A DNA stretch of 64,000 nucleotides from Paenibacillus sambharensis (GCF_003233845.1 NZ_QKRB01000043.1:62001-126000), one strand, 5' to 3'; positions 17,240 through 26,307 are shown, counted from the stretch's first letter. Numbers and translations: made by a program. The notes: generated from the sequence alone by a model not told the origin.

Positions 17240-19036
17240 ATGAACAAGGGTCAACAATCACGCTGGCTGGGGGGCTTCCCCAAGATCGGCATCCGGCCGA
17301 CAATTGACGGCAGGCGCCAAGGGGTTCGAGAATCACTGGAGGAGCAGACCATGCGGATGGCGAAGGCGACCGCTGCGCTGCTGACAGAGCATCTTCGTTA
17401 TCCAGACGGCACGCCGGTGGAATGCGTCATCGCCGATACAACAATCGGGGGCGTGGCAGAAGCGGCGGCCTGCGCGGATAAATTTACAAGGTCGGGAGTA
17501 GGGGTATCGATAACCGTAACGCCATGCTGGTGCTATGGTACGGAAACGATGGATATGGACCCTTCAATCCCCAAGGCGGTATGGGGCTTTAACGGCACCG
17601 AGCGGCCGGGAGCGGTATATTTGGCCGCTGTGCTCGCAGGCTACGCGCAGAAGGGGCTTCCGGCTTTCGGCATCTATGGGGAAGAGGTGCAGGATGCGGA
17701 CGCAGACGGCGTGCCGGAGGATGTGAAGGATAAGCTGATCGGATTCGCACGGGCAGGCCTGGCGGCAGCCTACATGCGCGGCAAATCTTACCTGTCGATG
17801 GGTTCTGTCTCCATGGGCATCGCTGGCTCGATTGTCAGCGACAGCTTCTTCCAGGAGTACCTGGGCATGCGGACGGAGTATATTGACATGACCGAATTCG
17901 TCAGGCGGATGGATGAAGGCATATATGATCATGACGAATTTTCGAAAGCGCTGTCATGGGTGAAGGAGAACTGCAAGGAAGGACCGGACAACAACCCGGA
18001 GGAGCTGCAGTCCTCGCGTGAGCGCAAGGATCAGAATTGGGAGACGGTTGTGAAAATGACGATGATCGCGCGCGATCTGATGGTCGGCAACCCGCGGCTT
18101 GCCGAGCTGGGCTTCGGTGAAGAAGCGCTTGGCCATCATGCGGTCGCGGCAGGCTTCCAGGGGCAGCGCCAGTGGACGGATCATTTTCCCAATGGCGATT
18201 TCATGGAAGCGATGCTCAGCTCGTCCTTCGACTGGAATGGCATCCGTGCGCCATATATTGTGGCCACGGAGAATGACAGCCTGAATGCGGCAGTGATGCT
18301 GATGGGCTACCTGCTGACGAACACAGCCCAGATATTTGCTGATGTACGCACGTACTGGAGTCCGGATTCGGTTGAACGGGTGACCGGGCACAAGCTGGAG
18401 GGTGCGGCTGCGAACGGGCTGCTGCATCTGATTAACTCGGGGCCGGCTGCGCTGGACGGAACAGGCCAGATGATGAGCAGGGACGGCAGGCCGGTGATGA
18501 AGCCGTTCTGGGAGATTTCCGAGCAGGAAGCGCAGGCCTGCCTGGATGCCACGCAGTGGCGGGCGGCCACAACGGAATATTTCCGCGGCGGCGGCTACTC
18601 ATCGGATTATCTCACTAAAGGCGGTATGCCGATGACCATGTCCCGCATCAACCTGGTGAAAGGGATCGGGCCCGTACTGCAGATTGCGGAAGGCTATTCG
18701 GTGGATCTGCCTGAAGACGTGCACGACGTGCTTGACAAGCGTACAGACCCGACTTGGCCGACGACCTGGTTTGCCCCGTCACTGACGGGAGAGGGCGCCT
18801 TCAAGAGTGTTTATGACGTGATGAACAACTGGGGAGCGAACCACGGCTCAATCAGCTATGGCCATATCGGGGCCGATCTGATCACGCTGGCTTCCATGCT
18901 GCGGATCCCCGTCAACATGCATAACGTTGCAGAAGAGAAGATTTTCCGGCCGCGTGCCTGGTCGCTGTTCGGAACAGCTGATCCAGAAGGTGCGGATTAC
19001 CGGGCGTGCAGCAATTTTGGACCTTTGTATAAATAA
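17240..19036 (+). CDS. fucI: L-fucose isomerase
   Basis: 598 residues, the normal FucI length. It converts L-fucose to L-fuculose with a Mn2+ centre. The three metal ligands known for the E. coli enzyme (Glu337, Asp361, His528) correspond to Glu344 (VATEND), Asp368 (FADVRTYW) and His535 (GANHGS), all with the same 7-residue offset. The ATG at 17240 follows GGGAGGG. It is first gene of the catabolic operon, followed after 25 bases by the aldolase. Confidence 0.96.
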   Translation: MNKGQQSRWLGGFPKIGIRPTIDGRRQGVRESLEEQTMRMAKATAALLTEHLRYPDGTPVECVIADTTIGGVAEAAACADKFTRSGVGVSITVTPCWCYGTETMDMDPSIPKAVWGFNGTERPGAVYLAAVLAGYAQKGLPAFGIYGEEVQDADADGVPEDVKDKLIGFARAGLAAAYMRGKSYLSMGSVSMGIAGSIVSDSFFQEYLGMRTEYIDMTEFVRRMDEGIYDHDEFSKALSWVKENCKEGPDNNPEELQSSRERKDQNWETVVKMTMIARDLMVGNPRLAELGFGEEALGHHAVAAGFQGQRQWTDHFPNGDFMEAMLSSSFDWNGIRAPYIVATENDSLNAAVMLMGYLLTNTAQIFADVRTYWSPDSVERVTGHKLEGAAANGLLHLINSGPAALDGTGQMMSRDGRPVMKPFWEISEQEAQACLDATQWRAATTEYFRGGGYSSDYLTKGGMPMTMSRINLVKGIGPVLQIAEGYSVDLPEDVHDVLDKRTDPTWPTTWFAPSLTGEGAFKSVYDVMNNWGANHGSISYGHIGADLITLASMLRIPVNMHNVAEEKIFRPRAWSLFGTADPEGADYRACSNFGPLYK

Positions 19037-19061
19037 GTGAGCGGGACAGGAGAGGAGAGGA

Positions 19062-19727
19062 ATGGCAATGAACAGCAGCAGTATTCGTGAGGAGCTCTGC
19101 AAGTATGCGCGCAAGACGGTCGCCAACAAGCTGGTGGTCGGTCCCGGCGGCAACCTTAGTGCGAGATATGAGGGCTATATGTATCTGTCGCCAAGCGGTT
19201 TTGCGCTGGATGAGATTGAACCGGAGCAGTGGGTAGAGGTGAACATTGAGACAGGGGCTATAACGGACATCGGCCTGCGGCCTTCTTCCGAGGTGCTGAT
19301 GCATCTGTATGCGTACCGGGCTAACCCGGATATCGGAGCGATTGTGCACACCCATCCGCCATACTGTATTGCGTTCACGCTGGTAGAGAAGGAGCTTCCG
19401 GTGATGTTCCCGGACCAGGCGGCGCTCGTCGGGCGGACGGTCTATGTCCCATACGTGCTGCCGACAACCGACAAGCTGGCGGATGCTGTTGTAGAGAAAG
19501 TAAACGAGGCCAGCTCCATTCTGCTCGGCAACCATGGACTGGTAACGACCGGCCGCAATCTGCGTGAGGCGTATTACCGGACCGAGGTGGTAGAGGAAAG
19601 CACGAAGATCTATCTGATCGCCAGTGCTATTCGCGAGCCGAAGGTGCTGACGAAGGAAGAGTATGAGGAGATTGCTTCACTCGAGAGTGAGGCTTACCGG
19701 ATTGAGCTGCTTCAAAAGATGAAGTGA
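19062..19727 (+). CDS. fucA: L-fuculose-1-phosphate aldolase (class II)
   Basis: 221 residues of the class II aldolase/adducin family. It has the zinc ligands His96 and His98 in IVHTHPPYC, a third His in LLGNHGLVTTG, the catalytic Glu in SSEVLMH and the phosphate-binding GPGGNLSAR. It cleaves L-fuculose-1-phosphate into L-lactaldehyde and dihydroxyacetone phosphate. The start follows GGAGAGG. Position between fucI and the kinase supports the fuculose rather than rhamnulose assignment. Confidence 0.9.
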   Translation: MAMNSSSIREELCKYARKTVANKLVVGPGGNLSARYEGYMYLSPSGFALDEIEPEQWVEVNIETGAITDIGLRPSSEVLMHLYAYRANPDIGAIVHTHPPYCIAFTLVEKELPVMFPDQAALVGRTVYVPYVLPTTDKLADAVVEKVNEASSILLGNHGLVTTGRNLREAYYRTEVVEESTKIYLIASAIREPKVLTKEEYEEIASLESEAYRIELLQKMK

Positions 19728-19755
19728 GATTGCAGGCAGATCACAGCCGAAGGGG

Positions 19756-21255
19756 ATGGGGACGATGGGCAACACAGCAGCCGTTCTCGCCTTCGATCTG
19801 GGCGCGGGCAGCGGCCGCGCTCTGATCGGGGAGCTGCGAGAGGACGGAACGGGCGGGCGGCGGCTTGAGGTGACGGAGATTCACCGCTTCCCGAATCAGG
19901 CGGTAACGGCAGGCAGCCATCTGCATTGGGATTTCCTGCGGCTGCTGCATGAGGTGAAGACCGGAATCCGGCGGGCATTCCAGGCCGGGTATGCGCCGGA
20001 AACGCTTGGCATTGACACATGGGGTGTGGATTTTGGGCTGCTGGATGTGAACGGCGAGCTGCTCGGCAATCCTTACCATTACCGCGACTCGCAGACAGAT
20101 GGCCTGGTTGAAGAGGTGGGGGAACTGGTCGGACCGGAGGAGCTGTATGCTCAGAGCGGCGTTCAGTTTATGCCGTTTAACACAGTCTATCAGCTCTATG
20201 CCATGCGCAAGGCAGCCTCACCCAAGCTGGACGCGGCCGAAACGCTGCTGCTGACGCCCGATCTGCTGGCTTATTATCTGACCGGCAGGAAGGTGTGCGA
20301 GTTTACGATGGCGACCACTACAGGGCTGTACAATCCGCTGGAAGAGAGCTGGAACAAAGAGCTGATGGGGCGGCTAGGCATCCCAGCAGGCATGTTCCTT
20401 GATCCTGTGAAACCGGGAGAGCTTGTAGGCCCGCTGACTGAAGAGGTGCGGGAAGAACTGGGTGTGCCTTCTACGGTAACGGTGGTGGCGGTTGGCACCC
20501 ATGATACGGAATCGGCGATTGCAGCGGTTCCCGCTGTGAGCGGTGAGCCTTTTGCCTATCTGGTATGCGGCACCTGGTCACTGCTAGGGACCGAGCTGGC
20601 GCAGCCGAATGTGACGCCGGAGGCAAGGGCGCTGGATTTTTCCAATGAGGGCGGCGTAGGGAACACCTATCAGCTGCTGAAGAACATTATGGGCCTCTGG
20701 ATTCTACAGGAATGCAAGCGGCAGTGGGAGGAGCGCGGCGAGTCGGCTGATTATCCCCAGCTCGTTGCTGAAGCCGAGTCTGCGGCTCCGTTCCGAAGCC
20801 TGATCAAACCGGATGACGCCCGGTTCTATGCACCCGCTGATATGCTTGCTGAGCTAAATGCCTATATGCGCGAGACCGGGCAGCCGGAGCTGCAGACGCG
20901 GGGACAGATGGTCCGCTGTATTCTGGAGAGCCTGGCCCTTCGCTACCGGGAAGCGCTGGAGCAGACCGAGCAGCTGACAGACCGCCGGTTCGGCGGGCTG
21001 CATATGGTCGGCGGCGGCATCCAGAATGAGCTGCTGTGCCGCTTCACAGCAGGAGCGCTGGGCCGGCCGGTATGGGGCGGACCGGTGGAAGCCAGCTCGA
21101 TCGGCAATATGCTGGTGCAGCTGATGGCGGGCGGGCACTGTGCATCGCTTCGGGAGGCGAGACAGCTGGTTGCGGACTCTTTCGTTATTCGGACCTATGA
21201 GCCGGAGGAGACGGAGAGCTGGGAGCGGACGTTTGAGTCATACAGCAGGCTGTAG
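19756..21255 (+). CDS. FGGY-family sugar kinase, rhamnulokinase-like, probable L-fuculokinase
   Basis: 499 residues. The N-terminal ATP-binding motif FDLGAGSGRALIGEL, the TWGVDFGLLD segment and the catalytic THDTESAIAAVP are of RhaB (rhamnulokinase) type rather than E. coli FucK type. It phosphorylates a ketose at C1. Because it lies between fucA and fucU and no rhamnose isomerase or aldolase is present, L-fuculose is the likely substrate (inference). The gap to fucA is 28 bases. Confidence 0.88.
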   Translation: MGTMGNTAAVLAFDLGAGSGRALIGELREDGTGGRRLEVTEIHRFPNQAVTAGSHLHWDFLRLLHEVKTGIRRAFQAGYAPETLGIDTWGVDFGLLDVNGELLGNPYHYRDSQTDGLVEEVGELVGPEELYAQSGVQFMPFNTVYQLYAMRKAASPKLDAAETLLLTPDLLAYYLTGRKVCEFTMATTTGLYNPLEESWNKELMGRLGIPAGMFLDPVKPGELVGPLTEEVREELGVPSTVTVVAVGTHDTESAIAAVPAVSGEPFAYLVCGTWSLLGTELAQPNVTPEARALDFSNEGGVGNTYQLLKNIMGLWILQECKRQWEERGESADYPQLVAEAESAAPFRSLIKPDDARFYAPADMLAELNAYMRETGQPELQTRGQMVRCILESLALRYREALEQTEQLTDRRFGGLHMVGGGIQNELLCRFTAGALGRPVWGGPVEASSIGNMLVQLMAGGHCASLREARQLVADSFVIRTYEPEETESWERTFESYSRL

Positions 21256-21364
21256 CTTGCAGCTAAGCCGGCGCTTGATTGGCATTCCTTGGGCTGCTGG
21301 AGGGGGCTGCAGGAGCAGCAATAGGAGGCGCTGTTGGCAAGCGGTGCTTCAGGCTGCGGGGCAG

Positions 21365-21469
21365 GCAGGCAAAGCTCCCAGAGCACGGTGCTCGACGTCA
21401 CAAGACGGGGTCAGCCAGAGGAGCAAGCAGGCGAAGTCCCCGGAGCGCGGTGCCCGGCGTCACATGGCG
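21365..21469. repeat. Two imperfect direct repeats, 62-bp period, GC-rich
   Basis: Copies at 21365-21407 and 21427-21469 align over ~43 bases (both run GCAGGC(A/G)AAG, CCC(A/C)(A/G)GAGC(A/G)CGGTGC, CG(A/G)CGTCACA) with about 80% identity. They lie in the non-coding spacer between the kinase gene and fucU. Confidence 0.65.
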
Positions 21470-21508
21470 ATGCGAGCGGCAAGCGAAGGCATTTCGCGGG
21501 ACAAAAGC

Positions 21509-21697
21509 CTGCGATTCTGCAGGTATTTTACGACCGAAGCTGAGCAGTGCCACAATGCCTGCAGAAGTGCAGGTATTTTACCTCGCGCAGCCCCAAGGCC
21601 TCCATAATCAGCGCAAAGGATGCACATTCGCAGGTATTTCACCCAGTAAGCTCTGTGAGCCCAGAAAAAGGCTGCACATTTGCAGGTATATGTACCT
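21509..21697 (+). repeat. Four spaced copies of a TGCAGGTATTTTAC element
   Basis: Core TGCAGGTATTTTAC occurs at 21518 and 21568, and variants at 21630 (GCAGGTATTTCAC) and 21681 (TGCAGGTATATGTAC), each preceded by a TGC-containing 8-10 base left part such as TGCACATT. Spacing is 50, 61 and 52 bases. The last copy ends just upstream of the fucU ribosome binding site. They are not CRISPR repeats: too short, degenerate and irregularly spaced. Confidence 0.7.
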
Positions 21698-21724
21698 CTA
21701 CCATTAAAAGGGGGAGTCGATGAC

Positions 21725-22171
21725 ATGCTGCATGGGATACCGAAGGTAATTTCACCAGAGCTGTTGAAGGTTCTTATGGAGATGGGGCACAGCGACGAGA
21801 TTGTGCTGGCGGACGGCAATTTTCCCGCTGCGAGCCATGCTGTGCGCCTGATCCGCTGTGACGGTCACCGGGTGCCGGAGCTGCTGGACGCGATATTGCA
21901 GCTGCTGCCGCTGGATCAGTATGTGGATAAACCCGCATGCCTGATGCAGGTTGTGCCGGGAGATACGGCGAAGACGCCGATCTGGGAGGAGTACGGGCGT
22001 ATTATCGCCAGACGAACGGGGCTGCAGTCTCCTTTCGAAGAGGCGGAACGGTTTGCGTTTTATGAGCGGGCGAGGAAGGCTTATGCGATTGTGGCAACCG
22101 GCGAGAGCGCCTTATATGCGAATCTGATTTTGAAGAAGGGTGTTATCGCTGAAGAGCAAGTAAGTGGATAG
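21725..22171 (+). CDS. fucU: L-fucose mutarotase
   Basis: 148 residues of the RbsD/FucU family. It interconverts the alpha and beta anomers of L-fucose so that FucI receives its preferred form. Family marks: ISPELLKVLMEMGHSDEIVLADGNFPA at the N-terminus (with the active-site His) and RFAFYERARKAYAIVATGE near the C-terminus, close to E. coli FucU. The ATG at 21725 follows GGGGGAG; another ATG five bases earlier is out of frame. It is separated from the other fuc genes by 469 bases of repeat-rich DNA, so it may have its own promoter. Confidence 0.92.
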   Translation: MLHGIPKVISPELLKVLMEMGHSDEIVLADGNFPAASHAVRLIRCDGHRVPELLDAILQLLPLDQYVDKPACLMQVVPGDTAKTPIWEEYGRIIARRTGLQSPFEEAERFAFYERARKAYAIVATGESALYANLILKKGVIAEEQVSG

Positions 22172-22194
22172 CCCGATGACAGGAGGCAGAATGA

Positions 22195-22235
22195 GGGAGT
22201 GTCCCATAAGTCATCGACATGACTGGGGCACCCCC
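22195..22235. terminator. Hairpin between convergent genes
   Basis: GGGAGTGTCCCATAAGTCAT pairs imperfectly with ATGACTGGGGCACCCCC around a CGAC loop. It resembles the 2894-2930 hairpin in the GTCCC(A/G)TAAGTC arm. It probably ends fucU transcription. Confidence 0.5.
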
Positions 22236-22332
22236 TTAACACGGTGACTACAGGACTCAAAAGTCAAAGCTAATGAACCTTTGAAGCTCCCTTGCTTGCG
22301 GTCAGGCAGCCGCTGCAGCGTTACAGCCGCCG

Positions 22333-22821
22333 CTAGCTGTTGCCGGAAGACTTCTTGAACAGTCGAGCGGCCCGTTTTGCGAGATAGAGAAAGCCGTAAA
22401 TGACGGTATAGATAACGATAAGAGCCAGAAGACTCTGAGCCCAATCGACCCAGCCGGACGGCAGTACCTCCATATCCCTGTACACTTTCCTCCAGCCTAC
22501 ATAGAGTGCGAATGCAATGAAGAATGTGACCTCATCGTGACGCTTTTCCTTCAACTCATCCGGTTCCAGCAGATCCTCGTCACGAATCCTGAAGCTTGTG
22601 TTGCGAATATATACGTACAGAATGAAGACCACAAAGACAGCAGCACTGAAAGCCCATTCCGACAGCGGCCTGTCAAGGAATACGCCTCGTATCACCATGT
22701 CGAGGAAGCAGATGACGGCTACCAGGAAGCCCGCCTCCGCATAGGATCTGTATTCCAGCGCCTGCACGCGTTCATCCTCGTGCTCCGTAATCCGCAGCCA
22801 TTTTCTCACATTATCCTTCAT
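22333..22821 (-). CDS. Hypothetical four-helix membrane protein
   Basis: 162 residues. A charged cytoplasmic N-terminus (~1-28) is followed by two close TM helices (~30-50, ~58-75), an acidic loop (DEDLLEPDELKEKRHDE) and two more TM helices (~95-110, ~128-148), with a basic end. The ATG at 22821 has GGGAGGG upstream. It overlaps the end of the XRE regulator gene by 11 bases and is surely co-transcribed with it. Such XRE-membrane-protein pairs are common in Bacilli; the role here is unknown. Confidence 0.7.
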   Translation of the reverse strand: MKDNVRKWLRITEHEDERVQALEYRSYAEAGFLVAVICFLDMVIRGVFLDRPLSEWAFSAAVFVVFILYVYIRNTSFRIRDEDLLEPDELKEKRHDEVTFFIAFALYVGWRKVYRDMEVLPSGWVDWAQSLLALIVIYTVIYGFLYLAKRAARLFKKSSGNS

Positions 22822-23020
22822 GATGTCTTCCCTCCCAAAATAATTCATCAAGCGTCTTATCCAGTGCCTCTGCCAAATCGATGCACAGCTTCAAGGTAGG
22901 ATTATAGCTGCCTGATTCAATTAAGCTGATCGTCTGTCTGGTGACATTCACCTTGCGCGCCAGCTCAATCTGAGTAATCCCCTTCTCCAGCCGGGCGAGC
23001 TTCACTTTACTGATAGGCAT
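22811..23020 (-). CDS. XRE-family small DNA-binding regulator
   Basis: 69 residues, almost entirely a lambda-Cro/XRE helix-turn-helix (KLARLEKGITQIELARKVNVTRQTISLIESG, then NPTLKLCIDLAEALDKTLDELF). GGAGG lies 9 bases before the ATG. It is first in the operon with the membrane protein. ATGTAA repeats just upstream (23035-23078) are a likely autoregulatory site. Confidence 0.88.
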   Translation of the reverse strand: MPISKVKLARLEKGITQIELARKVNVTRQTISLIESGSYNPTLKLCIDLAEALDKTLDELFWEGRHHEG

Positions 23021-23034
23021 ATCTGCTAGCCTCC

Positions 23035-23078
23035 ATGTAAGTAAATTAAACCTTGCATATGTAAGATATAAATTACAT
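23035..23078. promoter_or_regulatory. Candidate operator of the XRE regulator
   Basis: Perfect 6-bp inverted repeat ATGTAA (23059-23064) / TTACAT (23073-23078) with an 8-base spacer, plus a third ATGTAA at 23035-23040 in direct orientation 24 bases away. It covers the presumed promoter region of the minus-strand XRE gene. Confidence 0.45.
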
Positions 23079-23260
23079 CTGGTAGATATAGATTACGTTG
23101 CAGGTGGTGGAAATGTCAAGACTTTCCTTGGAGACCGCGGTATGTTTTACTGGCAGGAGGAAGATTCAATGTGTTTCAGCCTGAATGGCATGCTGTATGT
23201 GGTGCAGCCTGCAGCAGACAAGGTTGGAAGTTTTTGCTGTGAAATGGGGAGGAGCAGGAG

Positions 23261-24241
23261 ATGATCCGGTCAGAGGAGCAACTATTGGAGGATATACTGG
23301 CAGCTTGTCAGCATCTCATTGGCAGGCAGCTGGATGCTAAGCCGGTTAAGCGCGGCTGGTTGAATTTGAAGTGGAAGGTTGTGACGGACTCAGGCACCTA
23401 TTTGGTCAAGCAGTATAATCCCGAGAGGTACAGGCTGTATAAACAGGACAAATTATTGCTTGCGCTGAATGAGCAGGTAAGGCTGCATGCGGCAGGCCTG
23501 GCCTGCCCGCGGCTGCTGACGGAAGACCAGACGATTATGTTTGCATCAGAGAAGGGTGACTTATTCATTGTCATGGAGTACTGCAGCGGGGAGGTGATTC
23601 CGGCAGGCCAATCGAATGCCCGCCAGCTGTATGAGCTGGGCAAGGCCACAGGCAGAATGCATCGTCTCTTGAACGATGGAGCCCTTGGAAGCATTGCCTT
23701 ACCGGTATTTGAACCTCCGCGGAAGCAGGTGCGGATTGATCATTGGAATACCTTGACGAACAAGCTTCCAGCGGGCATATCAAGCCATCTGGCAGATGAA
23801 TTTGAGGTGCAGCGAAGAGCGACTGAAGCATTTAGCACGAAGTTGTTGGCAAGCTATCAGTCTGGTTGGGCGCATCGTGACCTATGGGCGGATAATTTAT
23901 TGTTTGCAGGAGACAAGCTGACAGCAATTCTGGATTTTGACAGACTGGATTATGATTATCCGCAGGCGGATGCCGCCCGGGCAGTCATGTCCTGCGCATG
24001 GAATGAACAGGAGCTGGATATGCGGCTGGCTTATGCATTTATGGAGGGCTATACGGAAGAGAGGCAAACTGCAGAAGGGTACCTGACCAATGGCCTGCAG
24101 CTGCTGTGGTATATGGAAAGCACGTGGTGGATCACAGGAGACATGGACAACCACAGCGTGCCGCCTGCGCGTTTTGCCAGAGAGATGCGGTGGCTGGCCG
24201 AGAATATGGCATATCTGCCCGATATGCTGGATGGCCTATAA
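23261..24241 (+). CDS. APH-type phosphotransferase (CotS/aminoglycoside kinase-like)
   Basis: 326 residues with the protein-kinase-like fold of the APH family. It shows an N-lobe Lys in YLVKQYN, hinge VMEYCSGE, catalytic loop HRDLWADN (His205, Asp207) and metal-binding DFDR. It phosphorylates a small molecule using ATP. Relatives include spore-coat CotS proteins and choline, homoserine or methylthioribose kinases, and the substrate cannot be told from sequence. GGGGAGGAGCAGG precedes the ATG. It appears monocistronic. Confidence 0.82.
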   Translation: MIRSEEQLLEDILAACQHLIGRQLDAKPVKRGWLNLKWKVVTDSGTYLVKQYNPERYRLYKQDKLLLALNEQVRLHAAGLACPRLLTEDQTIMFASEKGDLFIVMEYCSGEVIPAGQSNARQLYELGKATGRMHRLLNDGALGSIALPVFEPPRKQVRIDHWNTLTNKLPAGISSHLADEFEVQRRATEAFSTKLLASYQSGWAHRDLWADNLLFAGDKLTAILDFDRLDYDYPQADAARAVMSCAWNEQELDMRLAYAFMEGYTEERQTAEGYLTNGLQLLWYMESTWWITGDMDNHSVPPARFAREMRWLAENMAYLPDMLDGL

Positions 24242-24328
24242 GTTGACTATAACATAGCAGGAAGTTATGGTGAATACTGGATGAGTGTTGTGTTGTATTA
24301 ATTGCCTCACAGGAAAGGGGGAGCGGAA

Positions 24329-24790
24329 TTGCAGATAAGGAAAGCTGATGAGACAGATTACGAAGAGCTTGTGCAGATTTGGCTTGAGGGGTCAATCGAT
24401 GCACACCACTTCGTCGATCCGGAATACTGGAGGTCTATGTCGGAAGAGATGAGAACGAAGTATCTTCCCATGGCAAGCACTTATATAATCGAACAAGATG
24501 GAGCAGCGGCAGGGTTTGTGTCGATGGTTGACGATTATTTGGCCGCATTGTTCGTGGCTGCGGAATACCGGAATCAAGGATATGGAAGAGAGCTGATCCA
24601 CCATGTCAAGCAGCTGTATGATCGCATTGAGTTAAAGGTCTATCGGCGGAACGATACGGCCCTGAATTTTTATAAACGCAGCGGATTTATAATCGGAGAA
24701 GAGGGAACCGACGAGCATACGAAGGAACAGGAATATGTGATGCTATGGCAAAAGAATAAGGCAGGAGGGGTTGCAGGATGCAGCAAGTGA
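24329..24790 (+). CDS. GNAT-family N-acetyltransferase (YjaB-like)
   Basis: 153 residues from a TTG start preceded by AAAGGGGGAG. Motif A of the GNAT fold, ALFVAAEYRNQGYGREL, binds acetyl-CoA; the C-terminal NDTALNFYKRSGF is typical. The early IWLEGSIDAHHFV segment resembles E. coli YjaB/YiaC. The acceptor is unknown. The 3' end overlaps the Rieske gene by 13 bases, so the two are co-translated. Confidence 0.82.
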   Translation: MQIRKADETDYEELVQIWLEGSIDAHHFVDPEYWRSMSEEMRTKYLPMASTYIIEQDGAAAGFVSMVDDYLAALFVAAEYRNQGYGRELIHHVKQLYDRIELKVYRRNDTALNFYKRSGFIIGEEGTDEHTKEQEYVMLWQKNKAGGVAGCSK

Positions 24791-25077
24791 CACTTGGCAA
24801 GCCGGAGAGCTTTGAACGTTTGCCGGCGGAGGTAACAGTAGAGGGGCGCGAATATTATTTGACCCGCCATGAGGGAGCGTACGTGCTGTTATCACGCAGG
24901 TGCCCGCATGCGGGCTATACAGTAGAAGTGGAGGGCGGGGAGCTGTTCTGCCCGCTTCACGGCTGGACCTTTGACATGGAGAGCGGGCAATGTCTGAACG
25001 TGAAGTCTGCCGCTCTGGCTTCCTATAAAGTAGCGGTATGTGACGGGGTGCTCGTGGCTGAATTGGAGGAGCGCTGA
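24778..25077 (+). CDS. Rieske-type [2Fe-2S] ferredoxin
   Basis: 99 residues with both cluster motifs: C42-P-H44 (RRCPHAGY) and C58-P-L-H61-G-W. The two Cys and two His bind a [2Fe-2S] cluster. It is the size of stand-alone Rieske ferredoxins that donate electrons to oxygenases or act in nitrite-reductase-like complexes. The start overlaps the preceding acetyltransferase gene. The partner enzyme is not in view. Confidence 0.88.
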   Translation: MQQVTLGKPESFERLPAEVTVEGREYYLTRHEGAYVLLSRRCPHAGYTVEVEGGELFCPLHGWTFDMESGQCLNVKSAALASYKVAVCDGVLVAELEER

Positions 25078-25091
25078 CGGCAGTCTGAGAA

Positions 25092-25132
25092 AAACGCTCC
25101 TCCCCGGTGTCATGATTCCCCCGCCGGGGAGG
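25092..25132 (-). terminator. Terminator of xylR
   Basis: A 9-bp GC stem (CCTCCCCGG 25099-25107 / CCGGGGAGG 25124-25132) is followed on the minus strand by a T run (complement of AAAAA at 25090-25095). It lies directly after the xylR stop and between convergent genes. Confidence 0.7.
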
Positions 25133-25137
25133 CAGTC

Positions 25138-26307
25138 TTACCCTTCAAGCCCGCCCTTCACCCGTTCGAAGAAACGGCTGATGGCATAGTAGGCAGCTCC
25201 CCGCACAGCTGAGCGCTCCTGCTGCTCGGCAAACAGAATCTGCATGCCGCTGCGGTGGTAAGGGAGTGTCCGCCTCGCTACGGTCTCCCGGACAGCTTCC
25301 CCAATCCAGCTTCCGGCCAGGCTCATCGTATTCCCGATAATGACGGCATCCGGGTTAAATACATTGACGATGTTGGCGATGCCGATCCCCAGGTACTGGC
25401 CTGTCTGGCTGAGCAGCTGGAGAACCTCAGGGTTGCCAGCCTCGGCTTCCGCGAGCACCGCTTCCATCGACTCAAAGCCAAGAGGGGCCGCGAGCTCAAG
25501 CAGCGCGTTCTCGGAGGCGTAGAGCTCCCAGCATCCCTTGTTGCCGCACCTGCACTGCTTGCCTTCAAGGGATATGGACAGATGGCCAAGCTCGCCGGAG
25601 AAGCCGGATGCTCCTTTGTACAGTTCTTTATTAATAATAATCCCCGTGCCGATGCCGATGCCGACACTGACATAGATTTGATGGGCGATGCCGCGGCCTG
25701 CTCCGTATTTTTGCTCCCCTTGGGCGCCTGCATTCGCTTCGTTATCAATGGTAACCGGCAGCTTGAACTCTTCCTCAACCAGCCGACTGAGCGGTGTCAG
25801 CTCCCATTCCAGATTAGGCGCGAACAGAATTGTTCCCGAGTCGTCCACGATCCCTGGAACGCCAATGCCAATTCCTATCACACCATACGGACTGGCTGGA
25901 GCGCTGCTGATTAATGACCGGATGCTCTCAGAGAGGCGGGGCAGCACCTCTTCCTGGCTTATGCCCGGAAGCTTAACGCGTCTTTCATGAATGATTTCCC
26001 CGCGAAGGTCAGTCAGGACACCCCGGATATAATTAACCCCGAGGTCGATGCCGACGGCATACCCTGCCTGGCTGTTGAACAGCAGCATGACGGGCTTGCG
26101 GCCGCCGCTTGATTCCCCCATGCCGATCTCCAGCACGAGATGGCTTGCAATCAGATCCTGGACAAGGCTGGATACCGTTGCTTTGTTCAGACCCGTTTTC
26201 TCGGATATTTGCGCTCTGGACAGCGGGGCGTGGGTGAGTACGCATTCCAGTACGATAGCGGTATTAATCTTCTTTATGAGTGCTGCGTCTCCTGTTGACT
26301 TCTGCAT
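25138..26307 (-). CDS. xylR: Xylose operon repressor (ROK family)
   Basis: 389 residues. An N-terminal winged helix (PLSRAQISEKTGLNKATVSSLVQDL) and a ROK domain with AVGIDLGVNYIRG (ATP/sugar-fold motif), the GHLSI segment and the zinc cluster CRCGNKGCWE (~residues 262-271). It represses xyl genes in the absence of xylose. It is divergent from xylA, and a classical xyl operator lies in the shared intergenic region. The start has GGAGG 13 bases away, which is rather far. Confidence 0.93.
   Translation of the reverse strand: MQKSTGDAALIKKINTAIVLECVLTHAPLSRAQISEKTGLNKATVSSLVQDLIASHLVLEIGMGESSGGRKPVMLLFNSQAGYAVGIDLGVNYIRGVLTDLRGEIIHERRVKLPGISQEEVLPRLSESIRSLISSAPASPYGVIGIGIGVPGIVDDSGTILFAPNLEWELTPLSRLVEEEFKLPVTIDNEANAGAQGEQKYGAGRGIAHQIYVSVGIGIGTGIIINKELYKGASGFSGELGHLSISLEGKQCRCGNKGCWELYASENALLELAAPLGFESMEAVLAEAEAGNPEVLQLLSQTGQYLGIGIANIVNVFNPDAVIIGNTMSLAGSWIGEAVRETVARRTLPYHRSGMQILFAEQQERSAVRGAAYYAISRFFERVKGGLEG

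Noticed and set aside
19756-21255. Assignment of the locus to rhamnose use because of the RhaB-like kinase
   Set aside because: FucI with all three metal ligands and FucU point to L-fucose; no rhamnose isomerase or rhamnulose aldolase is present.
21140-21607. Open frame running from the end of the kinase gene through the repeat spacer
   Set aside because: It overlaps the kinase in another frame, has no ribosome binding site, and its protein is low-complexity Arg/Ser translated from repeats.
21509-21697. CRISPR-like array
   Set aside because: Only four short, imperfect copies with unequal spacing and no cas genes in the window.
25255-25914. 219-codon frame antisense to xylR
   Set aside because: Lies wholly within xylR, which is strongly supported; the product has no recognisable features.
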